Assembly: GCA_019639195.1 (NCBI GenBank)
Contig: JAHBSI010000002.1
Span: 1 to 64,000 of the forward strand
Direction of reading: 5' to 3'
From: Acidobacteriota bacterium
Lineage (GTDB): Bacteria > Acidobacteriota > Blastocatellia > Pyrinomonadales > Pyrinomonadaceae
DNA length: 64,000 nt
The first letter of the stretch is position 1; every line of letters starts with the position of its first letter. Made by a program: the position numbers and the translations under genes. Under the pieces are notes generated by a model. That model searched no databases. It was not told the DNA's origin and saw only the letters and a list, made by a program, of their open reading frames with translations. Below, in pieces: positions 8,213-16,398 of this stretch.

Positions 8213-9537
8213 TTGACTTCGCCCTCCTGAATACTTGAATTGACAGTTCCCGCATTTGCAGATGGGTTTGATAATTCTGTGATAAGTACGTATCCTGTAG
8301 TTCCGGCTGGAACCTCGACAAAAGTGGTCTGGTTGCCGCTTTTTAAGACGGAGCCTGAAATGTCATCGGTGAACTCCCCTGCACCTCTCCTGATCTGGTC
8401 GGATAAAATGACCGTGCCGCCGCCGCGAATTGATCCGACAGAACCAATAACAGATGATGCGGTGTCTTTGAGACCACGAAAGAACTGGGTCCATTTTCCG
8501 GTTAGGTTTCTCTTTCGACCCTCAATCCCGGATGCACCATCGATGCCCAGGAGATCGCCATTGCATTTGATAAGTTCACCGGTGGCCGGATCGATCAACC
8601 CGATCATTGTTACAAAGGCTCTGTTTGATTCGCTGCCGCGCACAGTCCCGACCAGAACTGTGCCGGCCGGATATTTGTATCCGTCGCCTTCTACCAGACG
8701 GGTTAGCTCCATCCTTACCATGCCGGCAGAATTCCGCAGCGTGTAGATCGACCCGATCAGACGCACCGGGAGCATCGTGCCAAATGGAATCGTGTTCTGG
8801 GATTTAGATCGTCGAATCGATGGATTTGACGATTGTTCTTTTGGTTGATTGGTTGATGACGCCCGTCTAGCGATACCAAAAAAGAGCGATCTGCCGAGCG
8901 GCTCAATGTCTCGAGTGGTGACCTGACGGGGCATACGGGAGCCGTTCGACGGTTCCGGTTCGTCTTTGGCATCGGTCTTTTTCTCATCAGCAACATCGGT
9001 TGTTGGGCTGGCAAGACTGCGATCCGGCAACTGTACGGTAGGGTAAGTGGATTTATTGTCAATGCCGCCAACGATCGAAGTTTCGTCATTCGTCTTGCCG
9101 TCAGATGATGGCGAAGACTCCGGGGCCAGCAGGTTGGTCGCAGCTTCATCTGTTTGCTTGTCATTCGCGGCCACAAGGCTGAGTGCAGTCCTGAGTTTTT
9201 CATCTTCCGATACAGGCTCGTTTATTGTATTGGCCGAATTCTTTCGAGTCACATTCTCAGCCTTTTTTACGGCGAACCATCCAATGCCAAAGAACCAGGT
9301 TATCCCCAGGACAAGCGTTGCGAGAAAAAGAATAAAGCCGGTAACGGTTCGAAGGATCCGCCATCGTCGCCTTTGAGGTGGATGAACGAGACCGGCGTCC
9401 AATTCATCGCTTTCTTCCTCGGCTTCAATACTCGCCTTTTCATCGTCAGCGGTATTCAGCAAGGACTCTCGCTCTTCGTCATCCTCAATGTCCGGCATGG
9501 CAGCGGGTATTTCATTTATCACTGAAGTGGTTTCCAT
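8209..9537 (-). CDS. virB10: VirB10/TrbI-like channel scaffold protein
   Basis: The start is the ATG at 9537, preceded by AAGGAG; a longer reading to 9588 would run into the upstream gene. The product is about 442 residues: an acidic cytoplasmic N-terminus, one transmembrane helix (ILRTVTGFILFLATLVLG), a long Ser/Asn/Glu-rich periplasmic linker, and a C-terminal beta-barrel domain with IPFGTMLPVRL, YPAGTVLVG and GTTGYVLI. This is the VirB10/TrbI layout; the protein spans both membranes and gates the channel. Order VirB8-VirB9-VirB10 is canonical. Confidence 0.88.
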   Translation of the reverse strand: METTSVINEIPAAMPDIEDDEERESLLNTADDEKASIEAEEESDELDAGLVHPPQRRRWRILRTVTGFILFLATLVLGITWFFGIGWFAVKKAENVTRKNSANTINEPVSEDEKLRTALSLVAANDKQTDEAATNLLAPESSPSSDGKTNDETSIVGGIDNKSTYPTVQLPDRSLASPTTDVADEKKTDAKDEPEPSNGSRMPRQVTTRDIEPLGRSLFFGIARRASSTNQPKEQSSNPSIRRSKSQNTIPFGTMLPVRLIGSIYTLRNSAGMVRMELTRLVEGDGYKYPAGTVLVGTVRGSESNRAFVTMIGLIDPATGELIKCNGDLLGIDGASGIEGRKRNLTGKWTQFFRGLKDTASSVIGSVGSIRGGGTVILSDQIRRGAGEFTDDISGSVLKSGNQTTFVEVPAGTTGYVLITELSNPSANAGTVNSSIQEGEVK

Positions 9538-9541
9538 GAGT

Positions 9542-10822
9542 TCACTCCTTAGCTTTGGAATTCGCAAGTGTCGCTCTGACTGGGGCATCGGCGGCCTCTC
9601 GGTGTGTCGCGAGCACTTTGACAGTCTGATTTGCGCCTAAGACCGGAGGCTGATAAGCCAGTGCGTAATATACCGTTGCTCCGACCGTCAACAATCCTTC
9701 TGCACTTGTAGTTTCGATGTATGCGACGTTCAAGCGTGTGGATTGCAAGGCGTTTCCCGAAGCATCGACGGTGTGGACTTGAAGTTCGGGCGACGAGGCG
9801 AGCAGCCTCAGATCCGACGTGCTCACGTTTCTTACTGCAATTACGGCCAGTCTCGTTTGGTCATCGACATCGGTGAGTTTGGCCACAGAGATCTGTAAAC
9901 CCGACTGCGGCTTGCTCCATAACTTAAAGTGCTTCTTGGTGTCTTTAATGCATTCGGCCAGTCTTTTATTAGCCAGATACGAAATATCCTTTTTGTTTTT
10001 GCCTGCTTGCTTGACGTATTGGTCACGTTCCTCACGTCTCACGTCCACATAGTTGGCCTTGAACTGAGTTGGATCAGCGGAAGAGGAAGCTGGTGGAGTC
10101 GGCATTCCTACATCCGTTGATCCCACGAGTTTTGAAACCGCTTTCGAGTTAGCTGATCGCACAACCGCTGATTCATCGCCGAGGTTGTATGCGAGACCGG
10201 CGGCCCTTCGAGCGGCGATAACGGTTTCGCGGTCATAGGAAATCACGCATCTGTGAGCGTTCTTTCTCAAATCGGAAACCGGAACAAGTTCAAGGATCAA
10301 TATAAGGCCTGATCTCATCTGAAGGCTGATAGATGATGAAGTGCTTCCATCTCGGGACGGCAAAAATGATTCGCCGGGATAAATGGTTATCGATCGGTCA
10401 CTCTCCTTGGTCGGAGACTGAAATACAGAGGCCAGCTTTGGATTGCCTTCGTGGATGTAATATATCCCGTCGTTTGCCGGAAACTCGACAATAGAAACTG
10501 CATTTTGCGCCAGCCCCAACCGGATAACGGTTGGCTGCTTCGGATTGACCGATATGCTGACCTCTCCGGAAAGAAAATCGTTTGCTGTCGTATTCACAAC
10601 TGAAACCGGAGCAGAGGAATCACCTTTTAGATCCGATTCTTTGTCCAAACGAGCGGTCTTCAATATCACGGGCTTCGTTCGCTTGGTTGTAGAGGACTGT
10701 CTTGCCAATCTGTCATTCCTCTTTTGAGGAAACGCGTTCTCGACAAACAAAGGAAAGACAGCCAAAGTAAGAGCAGCTACAATTGCGATGCGGACAAAAC
10801 GATTTGGATCTTGTTGATACAT
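9542..10822 (-). CDS. virB9: VirB9/TrbG-like periplasmic/outer-membrane channel protein
   Basis: The 426-residue product has an N-terminal signal segment (FVRIAIVAALTLAVFPLFVENA). A beta-rich domain follows with DGIYYIHEGNP and LILILELVP..DLRKNAHRCVISYD. A C-terminal domain contains VAVIAVRN-type strands. Sequence likeness to VirB9/TrbG is moderate, but the position directly between the VirB8 and VirB10 genes and the predicted export support the assignment. AAGGTG lies before the ATG. In the family, VirB9 forms the outer-membrane core ring with VirB10 and VirB7; no VirB7 lipoprotein is recognised here. Confidence 0.72.
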   Translation of the reverse strand: MYQQDPNRFVRIAIVAALTLAVFPLFVENAFPQKRNDRLARQSSTTKRTKPVILKTARLDKESDLKGDSSAPVSVVNTTANDFLSGEVSISVNPKQPTVIRLGLAQNAVSIVEFPANDGIYYIHEGNPKLASVFQSPTKESDRSITIYPGESFLPSRDGSTSSSISLQMRSGLILILELVPVSDLRKNAHRCVISYDRETVIAARRAAGLAYNLGDESAVVRSANSKAVSKLVGSTDVGMPTPPASSSADPTQFKANYVDVRREERDQYVKQAGKNKKDISYLANKRLAECIKDTKKHFKLWSKPQSGLQISVAKLTDVDDQTRLAVIAVRNVSTSDLRLLASSPELQVHTVDASGNALQSTRLNVAYIETTSAEGLLTVGATVYYALAYQPPVLGANQTVKVLATHREAADAPVRATLANSKAKE

Positions 10823-10851
10823 AAATTCACCTTAAATGCCGAGAAATGGGA

Positions 10852-11655
10852 TTATTGATTGTCTGTTGCCCCCGGTTTTGTATTGGCCTCAGTTGTCTGA
10901 TCGGGAATTGCTTCCTGTTCTGTCGGGTCGCCGGTAAGAGTTATCGGGGAAACGGTTTTACCATTTACAGGTTCTACTCGGAATCTCAGGATCGTAAAAC
11001 CCGTTCGCAGGTTGTTGTCGCTTCTGGCGGGAGATGTCGGACTGTCCTTAAGCAGAAATTTGCATTTCAACTGAACGGACTCTTCCACGTCTTGTCCGGC
11101 AGCCTTTCTCCGTATCTTCCTCACGCCGATCGCACGCAGCACATAAGGGTCATTCTCATCGATGTTGAGGTCCTGCAGATCCCAGACAGAATTGACGCTT
11201 TCCATTTTCTCGGCGGCGAGTACCCCGTTTTGTTTCAGGCGGGTTGCTACGGCCACCGATAGATCGGGGTCAAGCATTTTTAGGAGTTTGTTGACCTGCG
11301 CTTCGCGTGTCGTCTGTTCAACATCATAAAGAGCGGTAAGAAACTCCTTTACCAGATATCTTTTGTCTGTTTCGCCCGGGCTGTCGGGAGTGATGCTTAC
11401 CGTCTCCGTGTTTCCATAGTCTCGATTATTAAGTTCAGTAACCCGTCCTGAAGTTTTGTCGATTATGATCCGATCCGCCTTTCTGAGAGAAAGAAACACA
11501 TTTATACCGACACTGAGGAGAAGAACGACAAGCAGTATCCAAACGGCCTTGAAAAGCGAAGAGATAGTTAATACATCATCCGGATCACGAGACAGATACA
11601 ACGGAGTAAAATTGTCTTCTTGTTTAAGGGAATCGATGTGATTTGAGTTCATCAT
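10852..11655 (-). CDS. virB8: VirB8/TrbF-like inner-membrane assembly protein
   Basis: Starts at the ATG at 11655 (a second ATG follows at once at 11652), with CAGGAA in front and a sigma-54 promoter match about 50 bases upstream. The 267-residue product has a short cytoplasmic tail, one transmembrane helix (AVWILLVVLLLSVGINVFL) and a periplasmic domain with DRIIIDKTSGRVTEL followed by helix and beta strands, as in the NTF2-like VirB8 fold. VirB8 nucleates assembly of the channel. The family fit is moderate; the operon order supports it. Confidence 0.75.
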   Translation of the reverse strand: MMNSNHIDSLKQEDNFTPLYLSRDPDDVLTISSLFKAVWILLVVLLLSVGINVFLSLRKADRIIIDKTSGRVTELNNRDYGNTETVSITPDSPGETDKRYLVKEFLTALYDVEQTTREAQVNKLLKMLDPDLSVAVATRLKQNGVLAAEKMESVNSVWDLQDLNIDENDPYVLRAIGVRKIRRKAAGQDVEESVQLKCKFLLKDSPTSPARSDNNLRTGFTILRFRVEPVNGKTVSPITLTGDPTEQEAIPDQTTEANTKPGATDNQ

Positions 11656-11702
11656 TTTCGTGTTCCTGTTTCCTGGTCGTGGAATTGTCTGAAAATGAAC
11701 TT

Positions 11703-11718
11703 CGCAATCTAAGTGCCA
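11703..11718 (-). promoter_or_regulatory. Sigma-54 promoter match before virB8
   Basis: Read on the minus strand: TGGCACTTAGATTGCG. It has TGGCAC at -24 and TTGC at -12 with GG and GC at the exact spacing. The predicted start of transcription is near 11692, leaving a leader of about 37 bases that contains the ribosome site of virB8. A sister copy of the motif lies before the lytic transglycosylase gene. Confidence 0.7.
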
Positions 11719-11753
11719 GAGCGGATTGAGTGCAATTTTCAGGTGATTTCCCG

Positions 11754-11774
11754 TTAGCCAACTCCTATGGCTAA
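11754..11774. repeat. Hairpin 2 in the gap between lytic transglycosylase and virB8
   Basis: TTAGCCA at 11754-11760 and TGGCTAA at 11768-11774 form a perfect 7-bp stem with a 7-base loop. On the minus strand the loop reads TAGGAGT. A further copy of TTAGCCAA lies in the loop of the larger neighbouring hairpin (11801-11808), so alternative pairings are possible. Confidence 0.55.
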
Positions 11775-11786
11775 AAAATGTTCCAT

Positions 11787-11830
11787 TAGTGGTGCAGGAA
11801 TTAGCCAAGTGGATAAAAAATGCACCACTA
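11787..11830. repeat. Hairpin 1 overlapping the lytic transglycosylase stop codon
   Basis: TAGTGGTGCA (11787-11796) and TGCACCACTA (11821-11830) form a perfect 10-bp inverted repeat with a 24-base loop. On the minus strand the first arm includes the TAG stop of the lytic transglycosylase gene. There is no immediate U tract after the stem, so it is more likely an RNA-processing or attenuation element, or a protein-binding site, than a simple terminator. Confidence 0.6.
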
Positions 11831-12697
11831 TCTAAGTCTGCCGACGAAAGTGGTTCGTGCTATTCGACCTGACATGATGCGGGTTTCCGGAGATACGATT
11901 ACCGGGCCATTTTGACCGCTTGGTAATGAATCAGTATCTGGGTTGCTCAAAACTCGTCGAAGTCCAGTGCGAGGTTCGTAGTACACGACAATTGGCAGAT
12001 CCTTAGACCGATGATCTTCGTTTTTCTGCCTGGGCTGATTGTTGTTGATCTCGGCAGACGGGGCCCGACGAATCGGTTCAATTGAAGCAATTGTGTTCTG
12101 TTGTGTGACAAGCCTATTTTGCTTCGTCAGCCACTCGTATATCCTCAGGCCGCTCGTCACATAATTGCGGGTTTCTTTGTAAGGAGGAACCCCGCCGATC
12201 GTCCGAATACGAGAGGGGTTTATCAACTTTCCGTTTACCAAGAGCGATTTTCCGATCAAGTACGCCGTAACAGTCCCTTCGCCCGAATTGTAAGCCGCAA
12301 GGATCGAGTCCAAACGCCACTCGAAAAGCCGCCCCAAAACCTTCACATATTTTGCCGCAGCAAGGATCGAGGCTCTTGGTTCATAAGGATCACTTAGTCC
12401 GAAGCGTGAAGCCGTCGCAGGCATGAACTGCATCAGTCCCTTGGCATTCTTGGGGCTTGTCAGCCAGGGCCGAAACCGCGTTTCGTTGTAAGCGATCGTC
12501 CACAGAATCAACGGATCGATGCCCTCACTTTGTGCGGCCTCAATGATTGACGGTTCAAAGATCCGCGAACGCGACATAACATCCATTCGCGAGATCGCTG
12601 CTTTGGTGTAAACGATCCTCGCCTGTGATCTAAGGTCAAACGGAAAAGCGATGAGCACTCCGAAAACGGCCGAGGAAATTAGAAGTTGCTTGATCAT
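11828..12697 (-). CDS. virB1: Lytic transglycosylase, VirB1-like
   Basis: The 289-residue product starts at the ATG at 12697 and has a signal peptide (IKQLLISSAVFGVLIAFPF). The SLT domain has IAYNETRF, with the likely catalytic glutamate, then GLMQFMPATASRFGL and AAYNSGEG, the standard goose-lysozyme-type motifs. It cuts peptidoglycan to make room for the T4SS. A TTG at 12715 is an alternative start, but it lies within a sigma-54 promoter match (12711-12726) whose predicted +1 is near 12700, so the ATG fits better and the mRNA would be almost leaderless. Confidence 0.9.
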   Translation of the reverse strand: MIKQLLISSAVFGVLIAFPFDLRSQARIVYTKAAISRMDVMSRSRIFEPSIIEAAQSEGIDPLILWTIAYNETRFRPWLTSPKNAKGLMQFMPATASRFGLSDPYEPRASILAAAKYVKVLGRLFEWRLDSILAAYNSGEGTVTAYLIGKSLLVNGKLINPSRIRTIGGVPPYKETRNYVTSGLRIYEWLTKQNRLVTQQNTIASIEPIRRAPSAEINNNQPRQKNEDHRSKDLPIVVYYEPRTGLRRVLSNPDTDSLPSGQNGPVIVSPETRIMSGRIARTTFVGRLR

Positions 12698-12710
12698 GTC
12701 GGGCAGACTT

Positions 12711-12726
12711 CGCAATCAATATGCCA
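12711..12726 (-). promoter_or_regulatory. Sigma-54 promoter match before the lytic transglycosylase gene
   Basis: Read on the minus strand: TGGCATATTGATTGCG, with GG and GC at the exact -24/-12 spacing. It shares ATTGCGAAGT with the site before virB8. The predicted transcription start is near 12700, three bases before the ATG of the gene. Confidence 0.65.
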
Positions 12727-12741
12727 CGCCAAAATTTGAAA

Positions 12742-12757
12742 CGGCACGAGCCTTGCA
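12742..12757 (+). promoter_or_regulatory. Sigma-54 promoter match before virB2
   Basis: CGGCACGAGCCTTGCA matches the sigma-54 consensus except for the first base, with GG and GC exactly 12 apart. The predicted start is near 12768, giving a leader of about 75 bases to the virB2 ATG. It lies back to back with the leftward sigma-54 site, only about 15 bases away. Confidence 0.65.
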
Positions 12758-12842
12758 GTGTGACCATGCCGCTGACAAGCAAGTTCTCGAAACACTACCC
12801 GAAGAGGACTGGATCAGCGCTTAACTTTTTTCAGAGGACAAT

Positions 12843-13184
12843 ATGAAGAACCGAATCAAAAAATTCAGACAAGTTTTCACACAGGTTTTGGTGGTGGCCG
12901 CAGTACTGACACTTTCCAATGTCGTATTTGCTCAGGGGCCTATCTTCACCGGCGATGCGAGCAACCTGTCCAACATCATCCGTGAATCGCTCAAACTCAT
13001 GGCGATAGTACTGTTCTGCTTGGGCGCGGTGGGTGTCGCTTGGGCGATCTACAACAAGATGACCGGCAAGGAGTGGGGTAACCAGGCCTTCGGCTCAATA
13101 TTGGCGTTTGCGTTTGGGACGATCGTCGCCGTCTTCTGGCAGTTGGCGCAAGGCAGGGCAGTAGGCGTTGATACCAATTTCTGA
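12843..13184 (+). CDS. virB2: VirB2/TrbC-like major pilin
   Basis: The 113-residue product has a long signal peptide ending near VFAQG and two transmembrane helices (about residues 50-70 and 83-103) joined by a short polar loop NKMTGKEWGN. This is the size and layout of VirB2/TrbC prepilins, which build the conjugative pilus. AGAGGA precedes the ATG. It is the first gene of the rightward T4SS operon. Confidence 0.85.
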   Translation: MKNRIKKFRQVFTQVLVVAAVLTLSNVVFAQGPIFTGDASNLSNIIRESLKLMAIVLFCLGAVGVAWAIYNKMTGKEWGNQAFGSILAFAFGTIVAVFWQLAQGRAVGVDTNF

Positions 13185-13197
13185 TATGGAGGTCTTT

Positions 13198-13524
13198 ATG
13201 CGAAGACGACAAACGCGACCGAATGTTTTTCGGGAACTTAAACGCTTTGGTGTTTATTCATCTGACTGGAAATACATCCTTATCCCGACGGCGGTGGTTT
13301 ATTTGATCCCTTTTATCTTCAACGTCTGGATTTGGTTTATTCCGCTCGGGTTTCCATTAGGGTTAATGACTTTTTTGATCCTGCTCACCGCCTTCAATTT
13401 TCTGCGGAGGAGCAAGCCTAAGTACTGGCTCTCGCATAAGACGGAAGCGTTCAGCGAAAAATGGGCACGGGTAAGACCGCCGCTTGGAGGCGAGCTAGAA
13501 GTTAAGGATTGGGTTGATAAATAA
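13198..13524 (+). CDS. virB3: VirB3/TrbD-like inner-membrane protein
   Basis: The start is the ATG at 13198, preceded by GGAGG; an in-frame upstream codon at 13168 would overlap virB2. The 108-residue product has a basic N-terminus and two adjacent hydrophobic helices (YILIPTAVVYLIPFIF and FPLGLMTFLILLTAF), as in VirB3. The position between pilin and VirB4 genes is canonical. VirB3 works with VirB4 in pilus assembly. Confidence 0.78.
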   Translation: MRRRQTRPNVFRELKRFGVYSSDWKYILIPTAVVYLIPFIFNVWIWFIPLGFPLGLMTFLILLTAFNFLRRSKPKYWLSHKTEAFSEKWARVRPPLGGELEVKDWVDK

Positions 13525-13535
13525 CGGGAGAAAAA

Positions 13536-16397
13536 ATGGACACGGCAAATCTTACGTTCACGCAACTGGTATTGTCACTTTTCGGAAGCCTTGCATTTGC
13601 CGGGATCGGAGTGGCGGTTGGGTATCGGCTGCTACCTCTTTCAAAACTGCATCGAGAGATCAAAACCAGAAGCGAACACGCAGCAGATGCGGAATCATTA
13701 CCTAGAGTTCCGTTCCAAGGAAAACTCTTGCCGACAGAAATTGTCGGTCTCGAAGGAAATCTGATCCGCTATCGTGACGGCAGCTACGGAAAAGCCTACA
13801 GGTTCGAACCCGCCAATACTCTCTATGATGACGGCTATCTGACCGAGCAGCGTATTGAGGAGCTAAAGACCATCCTCAAGTTCGACAGACCCCAGAATAC
13901 GATCATTCAGTTTCGCTTTGAAAATGGGGCAGACGACGGAAGTGTATTAAAGGCACACCTTCGCTCCAGGAGCAAAGAAGGCAGCGATCCCGTTGCGTGT
14001 CTGCTTCACGCAGGAAATTTGTCACTCTACGAAGAATCGATCCGTTCAGGTCAAATAATGCAGCAGACCGCATCCGTATGGATAAGAGTTCCTGTTCGAG
14101 CTTCAACGGACAAAAGTATTTTATCCGGAGTAGTCCCTTCGATAGCTCGGGAAATAAAGGCAAACGGAACAATTAGATTCCTCTCACAGCCGGTCATAAG
14201 AGTGAAAAACAGAACTCGCGATTTATTTGTGATGCGGCAGGAGCGCGTGGAGTCAGAGTGTCGCGAAATGGCAAAGCGCGTGTTTCAGTCATTCGAATCG
14301 AATTTTCCAAGACATCTGAACCTTTGTGAAATGAATTCCGATGAGTTGTTCGCCAGTCTATTCAAAAGCCACAGGAGAGACTCGGCGAATGTTCCCGTGC
14401 TTTTTGAAAACAAGCGAATTGATATTCGCAGATATCTAGGCGCTACAAACATCGAGACCAACGGCGAATCTCTGGTAAGACACAACGGAACGCCTGCAAG
14501 CCTGGTCAGTCTGAAGACCCTTCCTAATGGCTTCGTGACCGCTGACGTGATGCGGTATTTGACCGCGACGCGTAGCCTTTGCTTTCCGCACGAGATTGTC
14601 GTGGACATCATGACCACTGAAAAGCGGTCAGCTAAGAAAGACCTTCAAAAGAGGATCGAGCGGATAGAAAGGAGCCGCAATACCTGGCTCGGTTTCAGGA
14701 ATCTCAAAAAAGACGCAGTAGTCATAAAGAACGATCTCGAAGATTTGCTTGAACAGGTTGAGGCAGACAATGAAGAGATATGCACACTCAGAATGAACGT
14801 GATCGTTTTTGCGGATCGCTCGATCGGGGTCAAGGATAGACGGCGTCAGATAGAAGTGTTGAACGACCGGTGCGATTCGGTGATCTCTGCCATCCGGCGA
14901 AAGATCGGAGCAGACGCAGTTCGGGAAGATCCTGTCAGACAGCGGGCAATCTTTCCGCGTATGCTCGCCGGCGAGCTTTCCGCACGACAAACCGGCCAGG
15001 AACTGACAGAAACCGCGGATTCGATCATTGCCTTTGTCCCGACCGAAACAAATTGGCGGGGAAATTCGAGTCCTCACAGCATTTTCACAACGCCAAACGG
15101 ACAGATGTTCGGACTTAACCTATATGACCGCTCATTGATCAAATCCCCGACGGTTATTGTTACTGCCGCATCCGGTGAAGGAAAGTCCTTTCTTGCCTCG
15201 ATGCTCATTACCGATATAAGGGCACATCGCGGGAACGTGAAGGTGCGGGTCATGGACTACCGCTACTCTTTCAAGCCCATCTGCAAACTTCTCGGAGGAC
15301 GTCATATCGAGTTTACCGAAACTGACCCGAAACCGATAAACGTCTGGAACTATCCCGGAATTGAAAAAGGAATGCCGCCGACGAAACGGCAGCTCGCAAT
15401 GGTACTGACAGATATTCTGATCCTCAGCAAGACGCCAAAATCTGATGCAATTACAAGCGCCATTGCCGCCACGGTAATAGATGAAGTCTATAAGATGGCT
15501 CTCGCAAGAAACGGCCAAGGCAGGCCCAAGTTTCAGCCGACACTCGGACATTTTCTCGACGTTCTCAAGAGCTTTCATTGGAGCATTGGCGAACAAAAGC
15601 AGGCCAGCGAACTATTCCTGAAGTTGAATATTCATCGGAAAGATCCGTGGCTGAATGCTCCGACGCATCCCGATTACGACCAGCGATCAATGTTCGATGT
15701 CTTTGAGCTTTCCGGCATCAGCACACTCGACGAAAAGATACGCGAAAGCGTCGGTTTCAGGATCAGTGCCCAGATCATGCAGGAGATAGGTGAAGAAGAT
15801 GCAAACAGTCAGAAGCAGCCGATCCTATTTATCTGCGATGAGATGCGCGAGATCAACAAACATTTTCCGGCGATACAGGAATTGATAGCTGAAGCCACTG
15901 TTACCGGCAGAAAAGAAGGACTTGTTACGGTGCTTTTCTCGCAAGCCTACGAGCATTTCACCGGTACCCCCGAACAGCCGAATATCACGGGCATCGACCT
16001 TGTAAAAAACTCCGGAGTGAAGATCGTCGGAAAGCAGATCGGCGGGTTTGAACGCCTCGCGGACGACTGTGAACTTGCTTCCGAGACCATCGCTGCGATC
16101 CGAGCGATAAGAAATCAGTATGGCCGATATACGCAATGGGTGTTCGTCATCGGAAGCGGCGGCGACAAGATAGTTCAGATGGCCGAGATCCACTTGTCGC
16201 CGGTCATGATATGGGCGAACACGAACGATACCGATGAAGCAAACGCAAGAAGGCTGATCGAGAAGCTTCGTCCCGATCTGCCTCTCGAACTCATCGTCAC
16301 CTGGCTTGCGGATAAGTATCCTCAAGGACTTTCAGCGATAGGTCTTACCGGTTTGTCCGAAAGCGATCTTATAGAAATAACGGGAGTGCGAAATTGA
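13536..16397 (+). CDS. virB4: VirB4/TraC-type T4SS ATPase
   Basis: The 953-residue protein has an N-terminal membrane-proximal helix (FGSLAFAGIGVAVGYRL), a large N-terminal domain and a C-terminal RecA-like ATPase domain. Walker A is AASGEGKS near residue 545 and Walker B ILFICDEM near residue 762. VirB4 is the universal motor of T4SS pilus assembly and substrate transfer. It begins 11 bases after virB3, with GGGAGA before the ATG. The length is slightly above the family average of 800-900. The C-terminal tail has a helix-hairpin-like end (LTGLSESDLIEITGV). Confidence 0.93.
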   Translation: MDTANLTFTQLVLSLFGSLAFAGIGVAVGYRLLPLSKLHREIKTRSEHAADAESLPRVPFQGKLLPTEIVGLEGNLIRYRDGSYGKAYRFEPANTLYDDGYLTEQRIEELKTILKFDRPQNTIIQFRFENGADDGSVLKAHLRSRSKEGSDPVACLLHAGNLSLYEESIRSGQIMQQTASVWIRVPVRASTDKSILSGVVPSIAREIKANGTIRFLSQPVIRVKNRTRDLFVMRQERVESECREMAKRVFQSFESNFPRHLNLCEMNSDELFASLFKSHRRDSANVPVLFENKRIDIRRYLGATNIETNGESLVRHNGTPASLVSLKTLPNGFVTADVMRYLTATRSLCFPHEIVVDIMTTEKRSAKKDLQKRIERIERSRNTWLGFRNLKKDAVVIKNDLEDLLEQVEADNEEICTLRMNVIVFADRSIGVKDRRRQIEVLNDRCDSVISAIRRKIGADAVREDPVRQRAIFPRMLAGELSARQTGQELTETADSIIAFVPTETNWRGNSSPHSIFTTPNGQMFGLNLYDRSLIKSPTVIVTAASGEGKSFLASMLITDIRAHRGNVKVRVMDYRYSFKPICKLLGGRHIEFTETDPKPINVWNYPGIEKGMPPTKRQLAMVLTDILILSKTPKSDAITSAIAATVIDEVYKMALARNGQGRPKFQPTLGHFLDVLKSFHWSIGEQKQASELFLKLNIHRKDPWLNAPTHPDYDQRSMFDVFELSGISTLDEKIRESVGFRISAQIMQEIGEEDANSQKQPILFICDEMREINKHFPAIQELIAEATVTGRKEGLVTVLFSQAYEHFTGTPEQPNITGIDLVKNSGVKIVGKQIGGFERLADDCELASETIAAIRAIRNQYGRYTQWVFVIGSGGDKIVQMAEIHLSPVMIWANTNDTDEANARRLIEKLRPDLPLELIVTWLADKYPQGLSAIGLTGLSESDLIEITGVRN

Positions 16398-16398
16398 T

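Noticed and set aside
8209..9588. Longer VirB10 starting at 9588
   Set aside because: Would overlap the VirB9 gene by 47 bases; the ATG at 9537 has AAGGAG directly in front.
12715..12715. TTG at 12715 as start of the lytic transglycosylase
   Set aside because: It falls inside the sigma-54 promoter match and upstream of its predicted +1; the ATG at 12697 starts directly at the signal peptide.
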